Source: SZUA-229 sp041589175 (GTDB taxonomy: Bacteria > Pseudomonadota > Gammaproteobacteria > SZUA-229). Taken from it: a stretch of 31,845 bases of DNA. The notes beneath the pieces are model-generated. The model was given only the letters and a program-made list of their open reading frames with translations, was not told the DNA's origin and ran no database searches. Location: positions 1-31,845 of the forward strand of contig JBFHWF010000021.1 of the NCBI GenBank assembly GCA_041589175.1. The letters run 5' to 3'. This document shows, one piece after another, positions 16,517-22,643 of the stretch. Position numbers and translations under genes: made by a program. Each line of letters begins with the position of its first letter. Position 1 is the first letter of the stretch.

Positions 16517-17578
16517 ATGACAGATAGACATTTAGAATTTGTAACACAGCTATTCAAAGGCATTCAGCTTAATGCTGATCTCCCAGCACAGCTAAGCAGT
16601 ATTCTTTCAAAACTGCAAAGCTCAATATACACCTTATGCAAATCTGACCAGAAACTTATTTCGAATAGCAAACATCCTGCTCGCCAAACTGTCGCGTTAA
16701 CTAACAAGCTTTGTCAACTTGCCCAAAGTGATAGCCAGTTAATCCACAAACTATGCTTCATACTGGACAATCTGTTAGATTCCAGCCTTAGCCTGCAAAA
16801 TTACATGTCGACTAATCAGCGATTGCAGCAACTGATTAATCAGCATAGCCTATCGACCAGCAATACCATAAACACCACACATTCAATACTCGATACCAAA
16901 AGCCATCTACAGGACAAAATTAAATTATGCATTCAGGGAAGAGAAATACCCAGCAGCTGTAAGTTACTCGTTCTAAAGCTCTGGCCTTCAGCACTTTTAC
17001 ACCTTCTCAAGGCCCATGGTGAGAAAACTCGTCACTGGAATAACGCTATCGATATGTATTGTGAGCTACTCGATTCCATTCAACCAATTCATAATATCGA
17101 TCAGTATCGCTCACTTAAGGATAACTATCTACGTATCGCAAAAAGCCATAACAATATGCTGCTGTTATATCATGAGGAGTCAAGTGTCGAACCCGCCATT
17201 AAAGCACTAATCAGTTTTTACAATCATCAGCTTGGCAGTACCAGCTTTGGTGAAGCCATACAGAATATGAACCGCATCAGCATACTCGATCGTATTTCCA
17301 GCCTGCCCGACGATGTCAGGCCTGGCGTCTGGTGCGAGCTCTTTATTGATGACGGCATCCCGAGGCGCCGCTTGAAGCTGTCATTCATCAATTTTGAAAC
17401 CGGGATGCTGATTTTCGTCAATAGAAATGGCGTGAAGAAACTTGAGAAGGATGCACTGGATTTTTCACAGGAATTAAACAAAGGCCTTAGCCAGATATTC
17501 TCACATGATGCGTTATTTAAACCACGTTCCATGAAACAACGTAACAAAGAAGCCAGTCAGCCAAGAAAGATCAGCTAA
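16517..17578 (+). CDS. Half-length DUF1631 paralogue (C-terminal half only)
   Basis: This 353-residue protein aligns by eye with the C-terminal half of the preceding DUF1631 protein, from about its residue 385 to the end. The start LEFVTQLFKGIQLNADLPAQ pairs with DFIEMLFDAIVEDTSISEAV. CIQGREIPSSCKLLVLKLWP pairs with LVKGKVLPKPCQKLLLKHWS. SSLPDDVRPGVWCELF pairs with ARLPADVRPGVWFEVF. RRRLKLSFINFETGMLIFVN and NGVKKLEKDALDF match the C-terminal beta domain. The N-terminal helical half and Ser/Thr-rich linker are absent. The frame is intact and starts with its own ATG, although no clear ribosome binding site precedes it. It is clearly diverged, not a fresh copy, so it is probably functional. Function is unknown. 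Confidence 0.85.
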   Translation: MTDRHLEFVTQLFKGIQLNADLPAQLSSILSKLQSSIYTLCKSDQKLISNSKHPARQTVALTNKLCQLAQSDSQLIHKLCFILDNLLDSSLSLQNYMSTNQRLQQLINQHSLSTSNTINTTHSILDTKSHLQDKIKLCIQGREIPSSCKLLVLKLWPSALLHLLKAHGEKTRHWNNAIDMYCELLDSIQPIHNIDQYRSLKDNYLRIAKSHNNMLLLYHEESSVEPAIKALISFYNHQLGSTSFGEAIQNMNRISILDRISSLPDDVRPGVWCELFIDDGIPRRRLKLSFINFETGMLIFVNRNGVKKLEKDALDFSQELNKGLSQIFSHDALFKPRSMKQRNKEASQPRKIS

Positions 17579-17588
17579 CACTAGCGCT

Positions 17589-18038
17589 TTATCTACAGTG
17601 CTTCTGTATGTCGTCTTTTAACCCTGTGGTTACTTTATTACGCTCATCCTGAGAAAGTATTACTCGATTTCCCTCCTTATCGAGATCGTAAAGATAACCC
17701 GCCCGACTGTATTGCGCCAGCCTGTCTCTGGCCCAGGCGCATTGACGTTCACGTTGCTGTTTGGCCTTCCGCTGTTTTGCTTCTGTTTCTTCTTTACGTA
17801 AACGATCTTCTTCCATCGCATTGATCAGGTTTCTACGCATATCAGCCCGCTCTGCATTGGGTGTTATATGACCCTTTTTACTTGTATCAACTTCAAGCTG
17901 ACTGCTTTTCGGCTGGTTAACAGGCTTGTCGCCATAATGCGTATTGCCATGTTCATCCTGCCATTTATAGATTTCAGATGCCATGAGCTGTGTCGTGGCT
18001 AAAACATATAGAGCAATACCGAAAACAGATCTTATCAC
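17589..18038 (-). CDS. Exported DUF4124 domain protein
   Basis: This is a small probably periplasmic protein of about 149 residues with a DUF4124 domain, a short beta module of unknown function common in gammaproteobacteria. From GTG 18038 it has an N-terminal signal peptide (IRSVFGIALYVLATTQLMA), then the hallmark EIYKWQDEHGNTHYGDKP. A long charged helix with RKEETEAKQRKAKQQRERQ follows, then a Cys pair (QCAWARDRL and the near-C-terminal KHCR) that could form a disulfide. GTG 18038 is preferred because AGGGAG lies eight bases upstream; the open frame continues 40 codons further up but runs into the amtB terminator region. It converges with the DUF1631 genes, with about 10 bp between stops. 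Confidence 0.85.
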   Translation of the reverse strand: MIRSVFGIALYVLATTQLMASEIYKWQDEHGNTHYGDKPVNQPKSSQLEVDTSKKGHITPNAERADMRRNLINAMEEDRLRKEETEAKQRKAKQQRERQCAWARDRLAQYSRAGYLYDLDKEGNRVILSQDERNKVTTGLKDDIQKHCR

Positions 18039-18115
18039 CTTGTAAACTCCCTGCAGGATTCGTCTGTGCAGCCTTTCCTGAAGCCACCTGTTATTCAAAT
18101 CAGATTTCAGTATAA

Positions 18116-18150
18116 CAAAACAAAAGAAGCCGGTACAAAGTACCGGCTTC
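18116..18150 (-). terminator. Intrinsic terminator of amtB
   Basis: A perfect 11-bp stem, GAAGCCGGTAC / GTACCGGCTTC, with a three-base loop lies 48 nt past the amtB stop. On the minus strand it is followed by TTTTGTTTTG, the classic layout of a strong Rho-independent terminator. It separates amtB from the DUF4124 gene. Confidence 0.93.
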
Positions 18151-18197
18151 GACCACAAACCAGCAGGAGTCTAATCTACTGGTATTTACGCCAAGTA

Positions 18198-19463
18198 TTA
18201 CTTGGTCGTAAATTCTGGGTAGGCTTCCATACCACAGTCTACAAGGTCCATGCCTTCGTATTCGTCTTCTTCGCTCACACGAATACCCATCACGGCCTTG
18301 AGTGCCATCCATACGATGAAACTTACAGCAAACACCCAGACAAAAATGGTAACTGCACCGATCAGCTGACCAGAGAAGCTAACATCACTGTTAGTGAATG
18401 GTACAAGCAGCAGGCCTAACAGACCACAGGTACCGTGAACTGAAATCGCACCAACAGGGTCGTCGATCTTCAGTTTGTCCAGCATGATGATACTGAATAC
18501 AACCAGTACACCACCGATCGCACCAAACAGAGTTGCCTGCAGTGCAGTTGGTGTTGAAGGTTCTGCAGTGATAGCTACCAGACCTGCCAGCGCACCGTTC
18601 AGCAGCATGGTAAGGTCAGCCTTACCGAATAGCAGACGTGCCGTAATGACCGCAGCAATCGCACCACCCGCAGCAGCAGTATTGGTATTCAGGAATACCA
18701 GTGCAACTGCGTTAGCATTTGCGATATCGCCCAGCTTCAATACTGAACCACCGTTGAAACCGAACCAGCCCATCCACAGGATGAATGTACCCAGTGTCGC
18801 TAATGGCAGGTTGGCACCCGGAATAGGATTGATCTGACCGTTTGCACCGTATTTACCTTTACGAGCACCCAGTAGCAGTACACCAGCCAGAGCTGCAGCA
18901 GCACCTGCCATGTGAACGATGCCTGAACCTGCAAAGTCTGAGAATCCGAGGTCACCCAGGTTGTACATACCGAACACGTCATCACCGTTCCATGTCCATG
19001 CACCTTCCATTGGGTAGATAAAGCCAGTCATGACAACAGCGAATGCCAGGAATGCCCACAGCTTCATACGCTCAGCAACCGCACCCGATACGATTGACAT
19101 TGCAGTCGCTACGAAAACCACCTGGAAGAAGAAGTCAGATGCACCTGAGTATACGGCACCACCACCGAAACCTTCTTCAGCAGACGCTTTTAGCGCATCA
19201 GCAACCAGAGTTTCACCACCGTCGATGCCACTCAGGAAGTAACCACCACCGTACATGATCTGATAACCGCTCACCATGTACATAATGCAAGAGATCGCAA
19301 ACAGTGCGACGTTCTTGGTTAGAATTTCTGTCGTATTTTTAGAACGAACAAGACCCGCTTCAAGCATTGAGAAGCCAGCTGCCATCCACATAACTAATGC
19401 ACCACACACCAGGAAATAAAAGGTGTCCATTGCATACTGGAGTTCAAAAATTTGATTTTCCAC
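18198..19463 (-). CDS. amtB: Ammonium transporter AmtB
   Basis: AmtB is an inner-membrane trimeric channel for ammonium/ammonia uptake. The 421-residue product has about eleven hydrophobic segments and no cleaved signal peptide at MENQIFELQYAMDTFYFLV. Family signatures are AGFSMLEAGLVRSKN, the pore twin histidines H184 (GSGIVHMAGAAAAL) and H343 (ISVHGTCGLLG), and WMGWFGFNGGS. The C-terminal tail DEYEGMDLVDCGMEAYPEF is the segment used for regulation by GlnK. The start is a GTG at 19463 with GGGGGA eight bases upstream. It is 18 nt after glnK, in the classic glnK-amtB order, and is followed by a strong terminator. Confidence 0.98.
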   Translation of the reverse strand: MENQIFELQYAMDTFYFLVCGALVMWMAAGFSMLEAGLVRSKNTTEILTKNVALFAISCIMYMVSGYQIMYGGGYFLSGIDGGETLVADALKASAEEGFGGGAVYSGASDFFFQVVFVATAMSIVSGAVAERMKLWAFLAFAVVMTGFIYPMEGAWTWNGDDVFGMYNLGDLGFSDFAGSGIVHMAGAAAALAGVLLLGARKGKYGANGQINPIPGANLPLATLGTFILWMGWFGFNGGSVLKLGDIANANAVALVFLNTNTAAAGGAIAAVITARLLFGKADLTMLLNGALAGLVAITAEPSTPTALQATLFGAIGGVLVVFSIIMLDKLKIDDPVGAISVHGTCGLLGLLLVPFTNSDVSFSGQLIGAVTIFVWVFAVSFIVWMALKAVMGIRVSEEDEYEGMDLVDCGMEAYPEFTTK

Positions 19464-19481
19464 TTAACATTTCCCCCGTAA

Positions 19482-19820
19482 TTAAAGTGCTTCTGGACCG
19501 CTTTCACCAGTACGGATACGAATCACCTGCTCAACTGGGTAAACGAAAATCTTGCCGTCACCAATCTTGCCAGTATTCGCCGCATTACGTACGGTTTCGA
19601 TTACCTGTTCAACAATACTGTCGTCAACCGCGACTTCCAGTTTTACCTTGGGAAGAAAGTCAACAACATACTCAGCACCACGATATAACTCGGTATGGCC
19701 CTTCTGGCGACCAAAGCCTTTTACTTCAGTCACAGTAATACCTTGCACGCCGATTTCTGATAATGCTTCACGCACATCATCCAGCTTGAAAGGTTTGATA
19801 ATTGCAGAAATTAATTTCAT
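19482..19820 (-). CDS. glnK: PII nitrogen signalling protein GlnK
   Basis: GlnK is the trimeric PII protein that senses 2-oxoglutarate, ATP/ADP and uridylylation state, and plugs AmtB when nitrogen is sufficient. From ATG 19820 it is exactly 112 residues, the canonical size. The T-loop TELYRGAEYVVDFLPK carries the uridylylation Tyr Y51, and the B-loop NAANTGKIGDGKIFV binds nucleotide. AGGAGG six bases upstream fixes the start; the open frame extends 18 codons further but without family similarity. It precedes amtB by 18 nt. A strong terminator ends about 37 nt upstream, so its own promoter, if any, would overlap that structure. Confidence 0.98.
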   Translation of the reverse strand: MKLISAIIKPFKLDDVREALSEIGVQGITVTEVKGFGRQKGHTELYRGAEYVVDFLPKVKLEVAVDDSIVEQVIETVRNAANTGKIGDGKIFVYPVEQVIRIRTGESGPEAL

Positions 19821-19857
19821 CAATTGCCTCCTGATAAAGCCCTGACGCCAGGACCAT

Positions 19858-19889
19858 AAAAAAAGCAGGCACATTATTATGTGCCTGCT
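19858..19889 (-). terminator. Intrinsic terminator between porin and glnK
   Basis: AGCAGGCACAT / ATGTGCCTGCT form a perfect 11-bp stem with a four-base loop (19864-19889), followed on the minus strand by a seven-base T-run. It begins 9 nt past the porin stop and ends 38 nt before the glnK ATG. This is a very strong Rho-independent terminator, inside what otherwise looks like one transcription unit. Confidence 0.93.
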
Positions 19890-19897
19890 CGCTTAAA

Positions 19898-20542
19898 TTA
19901 AAGGTCGAAAGACTTTGACAGGCTGAACACCAGTGTAGTCTCGCCATCACCTTTAGCTGTTACCAAGTCGAGGTCTTCGTCGTTGCTCAGAATGGCAACA
20001 CCCATATCGAAGCCACCCACTTCTGCACCGTAACCCAGTTCCGTGTATGAACCGTCGAAGTCATCACCCCAGGAACCAAATGTTACGTAGAAACCTTCAT
20101 ACTCACCAGTAACCGCAAGGAAAGTGTAATCGGATGCAGGTGAGGTACCATCCCACTCACCTACCGCGTATTCGATGCTAATTGGACCATAGCCAAAGCT
20201 CAGATCAATTTCAGAGTATTTGTCGTCAAATTCGTCAGTGTAGTCATAAACAATGTAAGCAATATCGTAAGAAATGCCTTCGACTTCACCCGCGTAACCT
20301 ACGTAGAAGTCTGTTTCCAGACCGGAACCTACATCACCCCACCAGGTACCAGCGTACACACCACTGTCGTGCTCATAATCGAGACCGGCAGAAGCACTTG
20401 AGCTTGCCTGATAAACACCACGGAAGTAGTAGTCAGAAACATAGCCAACATTTGCACTTGCACCTGCAACCGCAGCACCTGAAGTTGCCATGCTGCCAGC
20501 AGCAATCGCCGCACTAATCGCTAATACATTAAGTTTTTTCAT
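19898..20542 (-). CDS. TorF family putative outer-membrane porin
   Basis: This is a 214-residue exported beta-rich protein of the TorF/Gcw_chp (TIGR02001) family of putative porins. It starts with a Sec signal peptide (MKKLNVLAISAAIAAGSMATS ... AVAG). Next comes the family hallmark ANVGYVSDYYFRGVYQ, then alternating hydrophobic/aromatic strands rich in Tyr, Gly and Asp, ending in the outer-membrane-type C-terminus FSLSKSFDL. The solute is unknown. Its place upstream of glnK-amtB, behind a sigma-54 promoter, suggests a role in uptake under nitrogen limitation. ATG 20542 has AGGGG seven bases upstream. It is followed by a strong terminator. Confidence 0.92.
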   Translation of the reverse strand: MKKLNVLAISAAIAAGSMATSGAAVAGASANVGYVSDYYFRGVYQASSSASAGLDYEHDSGVYAGTWWGDVGSGLETDFYVGYAGEVEGISYDIAYIVYDYTDEFDDKYSEIDLSFGYGPISIEYAVGEWDGTSPASDYTFLAVTGEYEGFYVTFGSWGDDFDGSYTELGYGAEVGGFDMGVAILSNDEDLDLVTAKGDGETTLVFSLSKSFDL

Positions 20543-20590
20543 GTATAACCCCTAATTTTGGTTTTTTTCAGAAAATGTGTGCTATCAGAG

Positions 20591-20606
20591 TGCACAGCTT
20601 GTGCCA
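20591..20606 (-). promoter_or_regulatory. Sigma-54 promoter of the porin (-glnK-amtB) gene
   Basis: The minus strand reads TGGCACAAGCTGTGCA. The sigma-54 consensus is TGGCAC-N5-TTGCA; the match is perfect except G for T at one position of the -12 element. The essential GG at -24 and GC at -12 have the exact 10-bp spacing. Transcription would start near 20580, about 38 nt before the porin ATG. Confidence 0.82.
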
Positions 20607-20683
20607 ACTACAAAAATCATAACAAAAACATATAGATGCAGATAATTATAATATTTTAATAATTCATGCATTGGCCATATATC

Positions 20684-20698
20684 GCACCAATATCGCGC
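20684..20698. promoter_or_regulatory. NtrC-like binding site 1
   Basis: GCACCAATATCGCGC matches the NtrC consensus GCACCA-N3-TGGTGC at 10 of 12 defined positions. It lies about 80 bp upstream of the -24 element, a normal enhancer distance. Confidence 0.6.
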
Positions 20699-20713
20699 AT
20701 ATTTAAGTGCGCT

Positions 20714-20728
20714 GCACCAGAATAGCGC
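20714..20728. promoter_or_regulatory. NtrC-like binding site 2
   Basis: GCACCAGAATAGCGC matches the NtrC consensus at 10 of 12 defined positions. It starts exactly 30 bp from site 1, close to three helical turns, so both would lie on the same face of the DNA. Confidence 0.6.
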
Positions 20729-20735
20729 TATTTAC

Positions 20736-20750
20736 GCACAAAGCAGGTGC
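20736..20750. promoter_or_regulatory. NtrC-like binding site 3
   Basis: GCACAAAGCAGGTGC matches the NtrC consensus at 10 of 12 defined positions, with a perfect right half (GGTGC). It begins 22 bp after site 2, about two helical turns. It is also within 60 bp of the divergent ubiK start. Confidence 0.55.
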
Positions 20751-20807
20751 ATTCAATTTCAGTTACACTTGGTGAATAATGTGACATTATGATTTCGGAT
20801 TACAGAA

Positions 20808-21050
20808 ATGCTAGATAACAACACACTTAACGACCTCGCCAGCAAACTCTCGGCCGCCATACCAGAGAGCGTTCAAACCATCAGGTCAGATGTAGAAAAA
20901 AATCTGCGCGCCATTCTCGAATCTGGCCTTGAGCAGATGAACCTGGTATCTCGCGAGGAGTTTGATGTACAGGCTGCTCTACTTGAGCGTACCCTTGAGA
21001 AGCTTGACCAGCTGGAACAGCAGCTCAAGGAGCTGGAAAAAAATCTCTAG
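20808..21050 (+). CDS. ubiK: Ubiquinone biosynthesis accessory factor UbiK
   Basis: UbiK (YqiC, BMFP family) is a small trimeric coiled-coil protein that assists aerobic ubiquinone biosynthesis with UbiJ. This copy has 80 residues, slightly shorter than the E. coli protein. It has the amphipathic N-terminus LNDLASKLSAAIPESVQTIRS, then the conserved LESGLEQMNLVSREEFDVQ, then a coiled coil LERTLEKLDQLEQQLKELEK. ATG 20808 has only a weak CGGA upstream. It lies 55 bp before comM on the same strand and is divergent from the porin gene across the sigma-54/NtrC region. Confidence 0.94.
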   Translation: MLDNNTLNDLASKLSAAIPESVQTIRSDVEKNLRAILESGLEQMNLVSREEFDVQAALLERTLEKLDQLEQQLKELEKNL

Positions 21051-21063
21051 ACACTAACTCGAT

Positions 21064-21086
21064 GGCTGATTCAGGATGTATCAGCC
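21064..21086 (+). other. Hairpin between ubiK and comM
   Basis: GGCTGAT / ATCAGCC form a perfect 7-bp stem with a nine-base loop, 14 nt after the ubiK stop and 19 nt before the comM start. It has no T-run, so partial attenuation or RNA processing between the two genes is more likely than full termination. Confidence 0.4.
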
Positions 21087-21105
21087 CTGACCAGGAAAGG
21101 AATCC

Positions 21106-22638
21106 ATGTCTCTCGCCAGATTACATTCACACACCCTGAACGGAATTAAACCTGTTGCCGTTAGCGTAGAAGTCCATATTTCTTCCGGCCTCCCTGCACT
21201 CGCCATTGTCGGCATGCCTGAAACCGCCGTTCGCGAAAGCAAGGACCGTGTCCGCGCCGCCATCCTCAATGCCGGCTTTGAATTTCCCATGCGCCGCATC
21301 ACGATCAGCCTGGCACCCGCCGACCTACCCAAGGAAGGTGGACGATTTGACCTGCCGATTGCTCTGGGCATCCTGGCCGCATCCGGGCAGATCCCCGGGG
21401 ATGCACTCGATCAGTATGAATTCCATGGTGAGCTGGGACTAAGCGGTGAACTCAGAGGTGTCTCGGGCGCACTACCCATCGCCCTCGGCTGCGTAACTGG
21501 AAAGTTGACACTGGTAATGCCCACCGAGTGTGCAGCTGAAGCCGCGCTGGTGGAAGATGCGGATGTCCTGCAGGCCAGTCATCTACTGGAAGTCTGCCAT
21601 TTCCTGCACCAGCAGGGTCAATTACAGCGCCCCTTACCAGTAAGCCCTTCGACGCATCACTCAGGCCATGTCGATCTGGCCGATGTGCGTGGTCAACACC
21701 GCGCACGCCGTGCTCTGGAAGTCGCCGCAGCAGGCCGCCATAATATGCTTATGGTCGGCCCACCCGGTACCGGTAAAACCATGCTGGCCTCACGACTACC
21801 CGGCCTGCTACCTCCCCTGACCATTGCGCAGGCCATCGACACCGCTTCCATTCACTCAATCAGCCACCAGGGCTTTAAGCTCAAAGACTGGAAGTTACGG
21901 CCTTTTCGGGCCCCCCACCACACCGCATCCGGGGTCGCACTTGTGGGTGGAGGCAGCAACCCACGACCGGGTGAAATTTCTCTGGCCCATAATGGCGTGC
22001 TATTTCTCGATGAACTGACCGAGTTCAGTCGACACACCCTGGATGTGCTGCGTGAGCCACTGGAAACCGGCCTGATATCCATTTCCAGAGCCGCACGCCA
22101 GGCGGAGTTTCCCGCTCGATTCCAGTTGATAGCCGCCATGAACCCCTGCCCACAGGGATACCACTGCGATGGCAAGGCACTCTGCCGGTGTACACAGGAG
22201 CAGCAACTAAAACACCGCTCGAAAATTTCAGCACCATTACTGGATCGTATTGATCTGCATATTGAAGTCCCTGCCGTCAATCGTCAGGCACTCATGCAGC
22301 ACGATGAAGCGGTTGAAAGTAGCGACACAGTCAGGCGCCGGGTTCTGTCGGCCTGGGATATTCAACTAACGCGCTGTGGTAAAAACAACAGCGATTTAAC
22401 CAGCCGGGAAACAGAAACGTATTGCAGCCTGGCAGCGGCGGAGAGCCGTTTACTCGATCAGGCACTGCAACGCCTGGGCTTATCGGCACGCGCCTATCAC
22501 CGTATATTACGGCTGGCACGCACGATTGCTGACCTGGCAGGCAGCCAGTCGATCGAAGTCGAGCACCTCACGGAAGCCATATCCTACCGCTCACTGGACC
22601 GGTTTAAACAGCAGTCCTTTGTAACGCCCGCTTGCTGA
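21106..22638 (+). CDS. comM: ComM/YifB family AAA+ ATPase (Mg-chelatase-like)
   Basis: ComM is a hexameric DNA helicase that promotes branch migration during natural transformation in gammaproteobacteria. The 510-residue product has the N-terminal Lon-like domain (SLARLHSHTLNGIKPVAVSV, ALAIVGMPETAVRESKDRVR, LAPADLPKEGGRFDLPIALG). The AAA+ core follows, with Walker A GPPGTGKT (218-225), HTASGVALVGGG and Walker B LFLDE (299-303). Then come the Cys-rich NPCPQGYHCDG insertion and a C-terminal Mg-chelatase domain (LSARAYHRILRLARTIADL). AGGAAAGG before ATG 21106 supports the start. The presence of comM hints at natural competence but does not prove it. Its stop is only five bases from that of the convergent icd gene. 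Confidence 0.97.
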   Translation: MSLARLHSHTLNGIKPVAVSVEVHISSGLPALAIVGMPETAVRESKDRVRAAILNAGFEFPMRRITISLAPADLPKEGGRFDLPIALGILAASGQIPGDALDQYEFHGELGLSGELRGVSGALPIALGCVTGKLTLVMPTECAAEAALVEDADVLQASHLLEVCHFLHQQGQLQRPLPVSPSTHHSGHVDLADVRGQHRARRALEVAAAGRHNMLMVGPPGTGKTMLASRLPGLLPPLTIAQAIDTASIHSISHQGFKLKDWKLRPFRAPHHTASGVALVGGGSNPRPGEISLAHNGVLFLDELTEFSRHTLDVLREPLETGLISISRAARQAEFPARFQLIAAMNPCPQGYHCDGKALCRCTQEQQLKHRSKISAPLLDRIDLHIEVPAVNRQALMQHDEAVESSDTVRRRVLSAWDIQLTRCGKNNSDLTSRETETYCSLAAAESRLLDQALQRLGLSARAYHRILRLARTIADLAGSQSIEVEHLTEAISYRSLDRFKQQSFVTPAC

Positions 22639-22643
22639 CAGAT

